This document shows positions 47,904-59,485 of a stretch of DNA of 64,000 nucleotides, piece by piece. The number at the start of each line of letters is the position of its first letter. The first letter of the stretch is position 1. The DNA is taken from assembly GCF_905220365.1 (NCBI RefSeq), contig NC_061124.1, forward strand, positions 4,900,501 through 4,964,500. The letters are read 5' to 3'. Position numbers and translations under genes: made by a program. Below the pieces are notes generated by a model. It was not told the DNA's origin and did not search any database. It worked only from the letters and a program-made list of their open reading frames with translations. This DNA comes from Vanessa cardui. Lineage: Eukaryota > Arthropoda > Insecta > Lepidoptera > Nymphalidae.

Positions 47904-49470
47904 TGAAAGTTGAACATTTTATTTATTAATTATATCTAAAAAAAAGCAAGATTGAATCCTTCTTTGATTCATATAAAAGATACAGAAGCATAAGAATAAA
48001 TCACTATCTCACTATTATCTCACACACACACATCAAACTAGTACCTCGAAACAATTAATGTAAAATAGTAGAAAGTAAATTACACCGCCATATAATTTTA
48101 CAAGTTAGAATCGAAACTTAAGTAGCCATTCTGTTAAATGCAAACATTTAGTCATCGAGAGGCTAAGATATAAAGAGAACGCTGCATTCCCGATTCTATT
48201 CCAATCCAAACTCTAAAAGTCACACCACTAGATACAGTAGTACAGGCATATTATTTGGGGTACAGTAGATAATAAAACTGTTTTTTCCATATTATTCATG
48301 GAGCTCGTGACAACCGTACAGGTTTCATACAAAACTACGTATATTAACAGTTATTTAATAACTTTGATGAAATCCGTGAAAAACATTGCACACAAGACAA
48401 ACAAATACACCTTTTATTCTATGTAATAGAACTCGTAACACCGAGTTTCCAGCTTTGCAAAATTCCTTCCAAGGGCGGGGTATATGTTTCTTTCAATTAT
48501 TTTATAATGTATAGATTTTGTGTTAGTTATAATATATCCTATCTAATCAATAAAATTAGACTTTTGAGTGTTACTTGACGACGCAAGTGTCTCAATCTTC
48601 TCGATTTATGTTTGAGAAACATATTATAACTACGGTGGCGTTCTTAAAAATAGTGAGTGGGAATGTAGCGGGCAAAAAACAAAATGTTAAAACGGGCTCG
48701 GCCGTACCATCTTTTCTCGAAGTGATTCGCAGCTGTTTCGCCCCTCCTATATCTTCGACCTGGGCAAAGGTAGTAGTTAAGGTTTCGGTGAATAATAATA
48801 GGCATTAGAACAAGCTTTACATGCCAATTGAATTAATAGCTGAGTTACGGTCGATCAAAGTTACACCGACAGATAGTTTTCTTTATATTATAATTATAGT
48901 GACTTGGCAATGAGCACAAGAATAAACAAATAAAACGGCATATTTGGAGGAGTTGAAAGTTACACACACCGCATGCGTAAACACACAAAAAAATTATAAG
49001 ATCTAACAAATTTAGAAACAAATAATTAGTAACTTTTTTCACTTTTAATTAATGAAAATACTGAATACTCAGATTACATTGAGATATTTCAATTAATAAA
49101 CAACTACAGGTAATGTATATTCTGTCCACCCAGTTACTCATTTTTTTACACTATCCTTAAAAATACAAAACGATGGTCTTCCCTCGCCAAATTATTACAA
49201 CTGTCACTCATCAGTCATCACTGAAGTTAGCTGTCAAAACAAGTTTTCACTTCTCGTACGTTATAATTAAGTTAATGAAAATAATTTTCTGGCTGTATAT
49301 ATTATTTATGACTTAATTTGGCTTTTTAAGAATACTTTCTCTTGTTGACAAATAACACATATTTATAATTATGGCTAAAAATGCAAATGATTGTCTACGG
49401 TTTGATGAGAAATAGTTGGAAGATTTTATTTTAAGTTAAATACATAATAATAAAATATATCTTCATAACA
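47904..49470. other. Intergenic, orphan secreted gene to Tag-like gene
   Basis: AT-rich with GC-richer patches at 48430-48490 and 48640-48770. The ORFs at 48575-48808 (+) and 48845-49042 (-) lack protein-like composition. A 14-codon ORF at about 49371-49415 precedes the Tag-like gene and might be a uORF of it. No repeat recognised. Confidence 0.45.
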
Positions 49471-50049
49471 ATGACAACAAACCGATTAAATAATAAAGTA
49501 ATTAGATGTGGATGGTTAAATGATGATCCACTGTATATATCATACCATGATAATGAGTGGGGCAAGCCATGTTATGACAATATGTACCTTTTTGAAATGC
49601 TTTGTTTGGAAGGACAACAAGCGGGATTGTCATGGATTACAATTTTGAAAAAACGTGATAACTACCGTAAACTTTTTTATAACTTTGATCCAATTAAAAT
49701 AATCGAATTTAATGATAATGATGTGAAAAGGCTTTCATCTAATCCTGATATTGTTAGACATAAAGGTAAAATTGAATCAATTATAAACAATGCAAAATGT
49801 TACATTGAAATGAAATTAAATGGAGAAGATTTTTCTAAATTTATCTGGAACTTTGTCAACAATACTCCTATCGTCAATAATTGGACAAATGATAAAGAAG
49901 TGCCATCGTCAACTGAGACCTCTATTGCAATTTCTAAGGCTTTAAAGAAAAAGGGTTTTAAGTTTGTTGGTTCAACCACTTGCTATGCATTTATGCAGGC
50001 TTGTGGCTTAGTTAATGACCATGTTACTGATTGTATCAGTAGAAATTAA
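49471..50049 (+). CDS. tag: Bacterial-type DNA-3-methyladenine glycosylase I, intronless
   Basis: A single exon encodes 192 residues that align end to end with E. coli Tag (187 aa) with a constant offset of 9. Conserved blocks: RCGWL, DPLYISYHDNEWG, LFEMLCLEGQQAGLSWITIL, KKRDNYR, RHKGKIESIINNA, SKALKKKGFKFVGSTTCYAF and MQACGLVNDHV. The four zinc ligands of Tag are present (C13, H26, H184, C188), as are the catalytic/base-pocket residues matching Tyr13, Tyr16, Glu38 and Trp46 (Tyr22, Tyr25, Glu47, Trp55). The enzyme excises 3-methyladenine from alkylated DNA. Animals normally use the unrelated AAG/MPG for this. The gene has no introns, has host-like AT-rich codons, its own poly(A) signal and no bacterial neighbours, so an old horizontal transfer is the best explanation. 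Confidence 0.93.
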   Translation: MTTNRLNNKVIRCGWLNDDPLYISYHDNEWGKPCYDNMYLFEMLCLEGQQAGLSWITILKKRDNYRKLFYNFDPIKIIEFNDNDVKRLSSNPDIVRHKGKIESIINNAKCYIEMKLNGEDFSKFIWNFVNNTPIVNNWTNDKEVPSSTETSIAISKALKKKGFKFVGSTTCYAFMQACGLVNDHVTDCISRN

Positions 50050-50213
50050 ACCTTGTTATTAAGTTTCTTATATAAATAATAGTTTCTTAAGTTTCTCTGT
50101 GTTAATTTTAATATTTAGAGTCAAAATTTGAATCTAGCTCTGTAGGAATGTAATTACATTTTGTTAATTTTTAATACACATTCTTACATTCTTCATTGTT
50201 TTATAATACAGAT

Positions 50214-50219
50214 AATAAA
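50214..50219 (+). terminator. Poly(A) signal of the Tag-like gene
   Basis: AATAAA, 165 nt after the Tag stop codon. Evidence, though weak, that the gene has eukaryotic 3'-end processing. Confidence 0.4.
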
Positions 50220-50475
50220 ATTATTTTTTCAATAGTATTGATTATTGTTTTTAAGCAACATTAAAATAGATCCAAGAGATAAACTTTTACATTGTACACA
50301 TAAAAAAGAAGAAGTAAAAAATGTGGATACAACTTATATTATTTATACATACATATATTATTATATATAATAACCATACAATTTTGGGGATCTTAAAGCT
50401 ACATAGCAATTTACTCTAGGCAACCAACAATGTAGCTCATAAAATATATAATAGGAGGTACTATAATCTTTACAT

Positions 50476-50560
50476 CAACAACAACAACAGCCTGTAAATT
50501 CCCACTCCTGGGCTAAAGGCTTCCTCACCCTTTGAAAAGGCTTGGAACATATTCCAATGC
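50476..50560 (-). mobile_element. SINE family B fragment
   Basis: (CAA)n then cctgtaaattcccactcctg and gggctaaaggcttcctcacc, matching the 3' end of the full-length copy at 25954-26270; the rest is missing. Confidence 0.75.
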
Positions 50561-51133
50561 GTAAATGTGTCTTTACATAGTATAAAATTATATGCTGTAA
50601 CCCTTTACATTATATGAATCAACATTAAATGCACAATGTATTTAAGGTAAGTACTTAATTAGATAAGGGTTTATGCTGTATTGCTTTAAATTCTTCCAAA
50701 ATAAGCCATTATTTCTCATAAAAAGTAATACATAAGAAATGGTTATTGTTGGTTGTTCCTAAGATACAGACTTTTAACATTGCGGACTCTTTGTATACCT
50801 TCTTTAAGGTGTTAGATACTGTGCATTGATCTGTCTCATATGGTCCAACCAGCTTTTGCAATGTATATGTCACAGCCAACTGGTTAAATCAACCAGCCAA
50901 TTAAGTAGCTAGCCGCTTAAATTAAGCGCCGGCTCCTAGTGAAAAGGCTAGCCCGCTTGTAAAATGAATGGTCGTCACTGAACGTCCAATCAACCGGCTG
51001 ATTGAATGGTTAGCCCGTTGGTTTGGACTGACGTTAAGTGTTATAAATAAATTTCAATGAATACACCAGCCCTAGCTGAGAAAACGTTGGACTGCAGAAA
51101 GAGGGTTGGGAAGTTATAAATTATATACAAATT

Positions 51134-51657
51134 CAGGGTGACCATGAATGACGGTTGCGGTTTAGTAAATTGCTCCAGGAGGAGGCGGTATAGAGGGGGG
51201 GGGGAGAGATTGGGGACTATCTGCCTTATGCCCCAGTACCATTGCCATCATGCGAATTTGCTCCGTTCTTGAGATATTAGGAAAAACTAATCTTATAATT
51301 CTAACCTTAAAACTTTATCAACAATTTAGAAACTCAGTGGCCTTCGGCGCTACGGGATGTACAGCACCCCCTTCGCGCCTTCGGTTTCTTAAAAAACACT
51401 CTAGGGGTAAGGCCGACAAGACCACATAGTGTCAAGTCAAATGTACAAGTTTAAGCTTTCTACTTCTATTTTATTTAAAAGACAATCTTTTAAATTTTTA
51501 TTATTTGTGGAGGTATATGATATTCTAAAGCCAACCGGAGCATTTAATATTTAAAAGAAAATCTACCAATGATCCCGCGGTTTAAATTTAATAAAAGTGA
51601 TTATTAAAAGTTACTTGGTTTTACTTCATGCTGCATAAAATTTCATAGTCACCCTAG
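51134..51657. mobile_element. TIR element, about 520 bp, non-autonomous
   Basis: The left end cagggtgaccatgaa and the right end (reverse-complemented) ctagggtgactatgaa form TIRs of about 14 bp. The interior has GC-rich parts (gggggggggg, accacatagtgtc) and no ORF. It is inserted between two related segments (accggctgattgaatggtta before, atcggctgactgaagtttag after), so it may be nested in another repeat. No clean target duplication seen. Confidence 0.55.
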
Positions 51658-52288
51658 ATAACCAGGCGGCGATATAATGTTCAGCGGTTGGACGTTGTGT
51701 TCAACTAATCGGCTGACTGAAGTTTAGCCCTTAACAAAAAGAATCAAATAAAATCTTTTTTCATCTTTTGCTTTATAGAAACGACTAAATGTTGTTTATT
51801 TGCGATGCGATTTTAAAGATGCGAGACGAAAAACGAAATTATTTCAATATTTTTTTTATTTTATTCCACAAAATATTCTTAAAAATCTAATCTAATATCC
51901 TACTGATTATTTTAAAAATCAAAATCCTCATTTCAAAGCAATCGAGATAAAATGACTAGAAAGGACGTTGAAAATTCGTATTTGAACATGAACGAATTCG
52001 AACTAAAGGTCGCTCCATAGATAATACACGTATACTGGGTCGCTCTTTGAAATTCCCACAAAATTTATGATAAACAAAATGCAATGCAAAAAATTTACTT
52101 TATTACATAAATTATTTGCTTGATGCAGATTTCAAATAAAATTTATAGACAGAAACAGCTAATAAATTGCTAAGTTACAAGTAAGACCTTTTGCAATTTA
52201 GCCTAATCAAGTTCTTGCTCGAAGTGACTATGGCGTACGCTGTACGCATTATTTTCCGTTGTGAATAAGTGAATTGACGCCGACGCCT

Positions 52289-52344
52289 TAAACTAGGAAA
52301 TTCATTCCATAGGGTGGATCCCTATGGAATTAATTCCCTAGTTA
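52289..52344. repeat. Hairpin with 24-bp arms
   Basis: Arms aactaggaaattcattccat-aggg (52291-52314) and its near-complement 52320-52343 match at 22 of 24 positions around a short loop (tggat). It probably is the terminal part of a foldback or MITE element. Confidence 0.7.
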
Positions 52345-53140
52345 AGACATAGAACTCAACTGACGTTTTTTTAAATTTGAACCGATCATTTTTGTTTTAA
52401 TATTGACAAATAACCAACGTTTAATCGTTTTTATAAATCAGAAGACAACAATAGATTTCACTTAATTGATAATTTTTGAAGTTGCATCGTTTTAACTCAG
52501 TAAGGCAATTCTTCAATACTCTTTTTAGATATTTCTCTGTTATTGACTCTCATTGATACAGTAGAACCTCTTAGTGCTTGATTTTCGTTGTTGGAAATGT
52601 AATTTTATTTTTACGAAATATTCTACTCTAAATAAATTACAAAATGTACTTTCCATGTTAACATTATTAGGCACTCATAACATAGGTTACAGGCAAAATT
52701 TTTTTTTTTAATGTCCTTGTATGGCGAAGCTTACTTGTTTTTAGGCAATATGAATTATAACTAGTGTTTGTTGAATTTTTTTATCTTTTAATTAACATAC
52801 GATTTTATTTTTGTTTAATTTTATTATAATTGTATGAACTCTAATTTTTTAGATGTTTCTTATAATATATTCATCGGTTACAATTAAAATACAAAATATT
52901 ATACGAAGCATTATGCGTAAATTTAAGCATCAATGACCACTCGCCAGTGTAGACGATGCATAAGAATATGGTCATATTTTATTAATCTGACAACACAGAT
53001 AGTGACATAATCTTATGTCATTTCCTTTTCCTATCTCTTTTGTCATTGACCGGCTCCAGCTGCAGAATTATTTTATTGCCATCCTTCCACGCTACGTGTT
53101 CTTAAGTAACCTATACCAGTAGAAAGAAACTAAAACCAAC

Positions 53141-53602
53141 ATGGGCGAACAACGTGAAAGGACTTTCATCATGGTTAAACCAGACGGCGTACAACGAGGT
53201 CTCGTCGGCACAATTATTGAAAGGTTTGAGAAGAAAGGCTTTAAGCTTGTAGCTCTTAAATTTGTATGGCCGTCTGAAGAACTTCTACAGAAACACTACA
53301 GCGACCTTTCATCGCGACCATTCTTCCCCGGTCTCGTTAAATATATGAGCTCAGGCCCAGTAGTACCTATGGTGTGGGAAGGACTCAACGTTGTGAAAAC
53401 CGCTCGTCAGATGCTCGGTGCAACTAACCCCGCTGATTCCCAACCTGGCACCATCCGTGGTGATCTCTGCATTCAAGTTGGCCGCAACATCCTTCACGGT
53501 TCAGACAGCGTAGAATCCGCTAAAAAAGAAATCGACCTCTGGTTCACTGAAAAGGAAGTTGTCGGATGGACTCCTGCTGTAGAAAACTGGGTTTATGAAT
53601 AA
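53141..53602 (+). CDS. awd: Nucleoside diphosphate kinase (abnormal wing discs)
   Basis: A single exon encodes 153 residues, the usual length for a group I NDPK. The enzyme moves the terminal phosphate between nucleoside triphosphates through a phosphohistidine. Visible signature: FIMVKPDGVQRGLVG near the N-terminus, RPFFPGLVKYM, GATNPADSQPGTIRGD, and the active-site block NILHGSDSVESA with the catalytic His at about residue 119. The C-terminal WVYE is typical. The start is preceded by aaaccaacATGg, a good context. Codon use is much more GC-rich at third positions than in the neighbouring Tag gene, as expected for a highly expressed gene. No coding intron is present. Confidence 0.97.
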   Translation: MGEQRERTFIMVKPDGVQRGLVGTIIERFEKKGFKLVALKFVWPSEELLQKHYSDLSSRPFFPGLVKYMSSGPVVPMVWEGLNVVKTARQMLGATNPADSQPGTIRGDLCIQVGRNILHGSDSVESAKKEIDLWFTEKEVVGWTPAVENWVYE

Positions 53603-54634
53603 TTCATAAATATATCTTATTCCATTATAATTTAAGCCAATAAATAAATCATATAATTTAAAATACTTTCGTTTTATTATAAGATTTCTTCTATAACACT
53701 ATATTCAATTAATTTGTAACAATACTTTCATTTTTCATCAAAAAATAATTTAACTGATTAAAGTCATTGCCATTTAATTTGTCTAGTTAAAAACTAATAA
53801 TTGTTATAATAAGGAATGGGACCTAAATAAAACAAGGTATTGTTTCTATTTCTTCTTACTATGTATTTCGGTCAATATTACTTTAAAAAATGTAGTCTTA
53901 ATACAGAGAAGCATCATTTTGATGGTATGACATGGGATGATTTGTTGTATTTACCTCTGACCAAAATTAACTAATTAGAAGAATTGTAAAAAAACTATAC
54001 TTTTTTATTAATATTAATTAAGTTGAACAAGTTCATCCCATTTACTAAAAAGTTCATTCTAATATAATTAAATCGTCATCTTTAATCTATACTAATCTAT
54101 CATACACTAATATTTACATGTGTGAGAAATGTTACAACAGTACCGTGTTTTTAAGTTCATATCAAAAGATGATGATATAAAACACATTTTCTTAATTCCA
54201 CAGCCAATGATATTCCTATTATTAATATATTACATGGGCTCAAATAAACAGCCCTTCAAAAAGCCCATCTATACAGGTGCACATAATGTACATATGACAC
54301 TAAAAATACAAAAATAAATCTGTCAATTGGTTGTATCTCACACTTAAATGTATTGGCAGTGTTTTGTTGCATATGCAACCAATTTATTCCTACACTTTCA
54401 AAGGATCAGCTAAATAATATAGACTACACAGTAATAAATCCACTTTACAATATTTCATGATTACTTCCTTGTAAAGTCTTTACATATACATCATAACTGA
54501 CTCCTGTTAAATTAGAATTGATTCTATGAGTTAAATTATGTACAGTAACATAAATATGTGCTTTTATATTCAGGTAATATAAATCTTACACTGTGGGTGG
54601 GGAATAAATATAGAAATTAAATTAGTGACTAAAC
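53603..54634. other. Convergent intergenic region, awd and zinc-finger gene
   Basis: AT-rich 3' flanks of two genes that face each other. A minus-strand AATAAA (54383-54388) could end the zinc-finger transcript about 250 nt after its stop. No further feature. Confidence 0.45.
53639..53644 (+). terminator. Poly(A) signal of awd
   Basis: AATAAA (overlapping a second copy directly after), 37 nt after the awd stop codon. Confidence 0.65.
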
Positions 54635-57600
54635 TCATAGAGTTTGATCATTACGAAGTTCAACTTCAACAGTTGTTTGTGTTCCTTGTTGTTCAGTAGT
54701 TTGTTGCTGTTGAGACCCTTGTTGCTCTTGTTGATTTTGTTGTATTCTTGATGGCAATGGGGCAGTTTGACCTACAGGTTTTATATTATATTAAAAACAG
54801 TACTTATGTTGAATAAAGATAGTCAGAATTGAACTTTATTGAAGCATAATTATGAGATAGCATAATAATATTATATTATTTCAGATGACAATAATGAATG
54901 TAATAATAATAGTATATCATTATTATCATCTTGTTTTTAAGCTGGTATAGTAATAACTTGAAAAATTATGCACGTGATTCATTTTATATATTTTTTTTGG
55001 AATTAATAAATGTAATAAAAGTCTTATAGTAATAAATATTTTGATACCAATAATAAAAACCGCTAACCATATTTATCGTGTATCCCTCTATGTCGCTTCA
55101 ACGCAAAGCGGTCTGCAAATGCAGCAGTACAAATATCACACTTGAAGGGTTTCTCCCCGGAATGCACTTTTGCATGGTTTTTAAGATGAGCCGCCTGACT
55201 AAACGCTGAGCCGCATGTGTCACATCTATTACAAAATAAATAAAGAAGTGAAGTTAATTATATATTTCAGCATGGTGAGGTATTTTTTATTTTATTCATT
55301 GCACACAAAAAAAAAATTAAAATAGTAGTAATGAATATCTTAAATACATAGAATTAATAAATAATAATAAGAGAAATTGCATTCGCTAATGACTGATGAT
55401 CTTACCAAGCTCATTATATATGATTGTTTAATGGGTTATCATCAGTTTATCCAAAACAATTATTTTCCATATTATGAGACTAATAATACAACTAATAACT
55501 CTATATGCGTTTCAGTTTAAGACACTAGTAAAGATTTGTGTTTTAAAAGATATATTTATACTTACTTGTAAGGTTTCTCGCCTGTGTGTATACGACGATG
55601 ATTCCATAACGTCGCATGCCTCGCGAAACCTTTGTCACATACCTGCATTACAGAATTAAAACATATGTAGTATTAAAATAAATTCAGTAGTAAAACAATA
55701 TTTTTCAAAACTAATCATAAATTATTTGTACATTTTGAGATAATTGCATAAAATTATGTTATACATATTACTTTTGTACTGGTTATAGTAAGAAAATGTT
55801 GTACTTACATTTTGTAAGTAACGCTATAAATATACCTCTAAAATGATTATAACTCACTATAATAGCTGGAATCCAGCATGTGTTCAAATTTGCCTTTTTT
55901 TTTTAAATTATTATAGTCATTCAATAAGTGCACTTTTGAATTATCATGTTAAAGTGTATAGTGTAATTTTAAGTACCTACCTCACACACATATGGTTTCT
56001 CTCCCGAATGTGTTCTTTCATGATTCTTTAAGTGTGGAGACTGTGAAAATTGCATTCCACAAGTTTGACATCTGTTAAAAAAATAAAAATATATAACACA
56101 CTTATAAATAAATTACTGACAATAACGTAACAAAAATATGATTAAGAGTCCAAATTATATTCAGATCATTATCATCATCATTATCTGAATCTGATATTTA
56201 AAATGTATAAGCCATTACCCTTGTGTTGAAAGTAATGTACAGTAGCTTTACAAGCAGCTTTTACAATTTCTCATATAAAATGCACTAAATGAAACCACAA
56301 CTTATTTTGTAAACAAACTTATTATCTATAGGTAAAAAGTGCCTTAAGAACTTTAACACAGTTTATTTGTTACAAAATAATCAATATTTTTGTAGATGTG
56401 TCCAAAACTTCTTGACGCATTACAAGATGAATAAATGAGTAGATAAAATGATAGGAATGTGAGCATTGTTGCTCATTTTTTATTGTATTATAATATATGT
56501 GTATCATTCTTTTAAAAAACATCATGGCGTAAAGCCTTCAGAGCCTACAGAGCAATGTTGGTGAGGATATATACTACAGATAAACCTTTTAATTATATGG
56601 TTAAAGTATTATGACACATAAATTATGGTCCACAATTTTGTTTTGTTAAATAAATCTTTGCTTTTATCATTAATGTATGTACATGACATAATAAGTGTAA
56701 TGTTCAGTATGGTAAGTGTTGATTGAGAAATATGTACTAAATGTATTGTATGATTTTTTCTGAAATGTAATAATGTCATGAAATGAATTTCCACACAATA
56801 CATTATGATTTTCGTAAGTGTAGTTTATGACAACATTAAATTTATTTTTTTAGTGTTTTACTGTTAATTCCAAAAATAAGCTTTAATCTTGAGTTCAAAA
56901 GAAATGTCTAATGAGATCATGTATCTATACACATTAAAAAATAAAAAAATTATAAAGATTATAGATGATTACCTATATGGTTTTTCTCCTGTGTGTATTC
57001 TTGAATGATTTTTAAGATAAACAGCCTTGGCAAATGCAATCCCACAAATGCCACATTTGAAATTTTTTTCACCAGAATGTAACTTTTTATGAGACCATAA
57101 TGATGAGTATCTTGAGAAGGAACCACCGCATATGTTACAATGAAATGGTTTATCTGCATTTGCTTGGTTATTTTTGTTTTTATTTCCACCAACAAAAACT
57201 ATACCAGAACCATTGCAGTTTTGACATTTTGTTACAGATGCTAAATTTCTTTTTTTCACAGGATGATGTCCAGGTACTGCAATTAGAAAATTTATTTTGT
57301 TAATTAAACTAAGTAGGCAACAATTGAGCAAAGATCACCAATACCATTACATATTGGCATTGTAAGAAATGTTAATATCTTACATCACAAACATTACCCA
57401 CCAATTTTGAAAACTACAATTTTATTTCCCTATGTTTGCAGTTTTACTGGTTCACTCAACCTTCATAGATTTGTGTGTAATTTTTAGCAGAGTTAAAGAT
57501 TTACATTCCACATTTCATACAAATAGTTATTCCATATTGATTGAACTTTATTCAAGGATCACGAACCATTTGGTAGTCAACCAGCAAATAACAAAATTGA

Positions 57601-59485
57601 TATTTCTTTATTGCAGTTTATATGGATAGTGTGGTGCAATAACAATCACAAACGACATAACATATTGTTGCTGATGGCATATAAACTGTGCCAGAAGCAT
57701 TGTCTTAAAAAAATTAGTGAAGTACTTCCTGATTTTCTTACAGGGTTTTTGTTGTTGTTGTTGCTGTTGCTGTTGATTACTTGGTGCTGTTGCTAAAGGA
57801 TCAGTTGCATTTTGAACTCCACTTACACCACCCACTTCAAATTTCACATTATTTTCAGTTGCTACAAATATTTGTGTTGAATTTACTGAAATATGAAAAA
57901 AAGAAACACCACATATTAGTTTTAACTTCTTACAGATTTGACTATAGTTCCAGTTTTTAAGTAAAGCTTTAAAGTAAAGGTTGTCTTTTGTTTTATTTTA
58001 AAAATATTAGTGACTATAAATTTTATAATAACAAACACTTTTGAACTAACTTTGGTTATTTCTTTGTTCTACTGAATCCTGCGCTATACAGTTTTCACAT
58101 CTAATTAGTTTCGGTCCTTTTCTTTTGGGATTATTAGCTATTGGTCCTCCACATGTAATACACTTTTGGACTTTATCAATGATTACTGGTTTAGCTGAAA
58201 ATATAAGTATATATTAAAAGGTTAATTAAATACAATCATTTTCTTAAATAATTCAATAAATAAAAATATATACCCTGTGGGAATAATATAATAGTAACAT
58301 CCTAGTGATCATCTAGTGCTCGACATTCAACCACAATAATTATGGTCAATGTGAACATTTATTAAATTGCATTCTTTAAATAATAATTTTTTACTCTTGT
58401 TTTCAGTTTTCTATATTGATGCACTAAAACTCATCAATAGCTACAAAAAATAAAATCATTGCCAAACAGAGGAAAATTAAAATACGAAAGTGTATTTGAT
58501 TGTAAAGTTGTAGTCAAAAACATGGGAATAGCATTGTTAGATAGGCTTGCTTGTACTTTCAATATAATATGGACTTTGTTTTCGTTGAATATAATTTTCA
58601 TTTATATAAATTTAAGTTATCAATAAAAACACTTACTGTCTTGTATCTGTACATGGTGTTGTTGCTGATCATTTGGATCTGTAGAAAGGATTTGTATATG
58701 AGGTGGCATTGTTACTTCATTGGCTGTACTGACACCCGTTGCCACTACTGTTATATTGCTATCTGAAAATTTATAAATTTCAATGTTAGCCTTATTAAAT
58801 AGTTGACATAATAATTAAAATTCATCAGTAAAATATAACCATTAGGGTTGAATATAGACTACATTAAAATAATTACGAATCATTATAAACTAAATAAATT
58901 ATTGTTTACCTGCATCTTGGGCATGTATCCTTTTATGAGCATTTAGTAAAGTAAGGTGGCCGAACATCAATCCACAGACATCACATTTAAAACTAATATT
59001 TGATATTGTGTTCTGAATACCATTTGGTGCGATTTGCATTTGATTTACAAGGGCATAGTTGTATGAAAATGGCTGAGCTATGTAGCATGTTTTGTCATCG
59101 CTAGTAGTTAGTTGTGCAATGTTCACACCACCGGTGACTCCACTCGCTCCACCAGGTGCTCCAGTACCAATTTTGCCAATCATATTAACATTAGTTGTAT
59201 AACAGAATGTTGGAAATTCCTTAAAGATAAAATACACTTTAAATATAAGACTGTAATTGTTAAATGCATTTATTTTTTTAGAAAAATATTTAAAAATAAT
59301 AGTCTTCATAGCAGCTTAGGCTTAGTTTGTATTCTTGAATTGAGGACACATACCTGTTGTGTTTGTTGTGTCTGTTGTGTTTTCTGTTGAACATTTTCGA
59401 TGTTTTTTCCCTGTGATTTTTGTGGATGCTCTTGGTATTGGAGGGTCGGCACCGAACCGGCTTGAACAGCGTTAGTGGTGAACAT
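54635..59485 (-). CDS. C2H2 zinc-finger protein with seven fingers and two CxxC modules
   Basis: Ten exons (59485-59354, 59219-58910, 58762-58637, 58194-58051, 57885-57742, 57276-56973, 56071-55981, 55642-55566, 55225-55068, 54771-54635) give 540 residues, all junctions GT-AG and in frame. Order: Gln-rich start (QQKTQQTQQTQQ); Gly-rich segment; isolated finger 1 (CDVCGLMF..H..H); a polar spacer; a CITC...CENC module in exon 4 with a basic KRKGPK core; a poly-Q (9 Q) stretch; a single CQNC; then six consecutive fingers with TGEKP/SGEKP linkers; and a Gln-rich C-terminus. It should be a nuclear sequence-specific DNA-binding regulator. I cannot assign an orthologue. Exon borders cut through fingers 4 to 6 at the same place (just before or within the first Cys), suggesting growth by exon duplication. 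Confidence 0.88.
57338..57470 (+). repeat. Very old family C fragment
   Basis: Weak matches to the 23.6-kb element (gtaagaaatgttaatatctt, acatcacaaacattac, ttactggttcactcaacctt) in an intron of the zinc-finger gene. Confidence 0.4.

Larger units (their letters stand above)
50050..53140. other. Repeat-rich intergenic region, Tag-like gene to awd
   Basis: 3.1 kb holding a SINE B fragment, an internally repetitive GGCTG/AACCGG-rich segment (50880-51040 and again 51670-51730) flanking the TIR element at 51.1 kb, and a hairpin at 52.3 kb. The last 150 bp before awd contain a pyrimidine-rich stretch (tttccttttcctatctcttt, 53019-53038), compatible with a promoter of a translation-linked or abundant mRNA. 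Confidence 0.5.

Noticed and set aside
48575..48808. 77-codon plus-strand ORF before the Tag-like gene
   Set aside because: Considered as a second transferred gene, but it has no recognisable motif and no good start context; kept only as intergenic sequence.
49371..50049. Tag-like gene as bacterial contamination or assembly artefact
   Set aside because: No second bacterial gene, no operon spacing or Shine-Dalgarno signal, host-like base composition, and clear insect genes on both sides in one contiguous sequence.
55068..57276. CRISPR-like array suggested by regularly spaced similar blocks
   Set aside because: The similarity is the repeated TGEKPY linker and finger codons of a C2H2 array split over exons.
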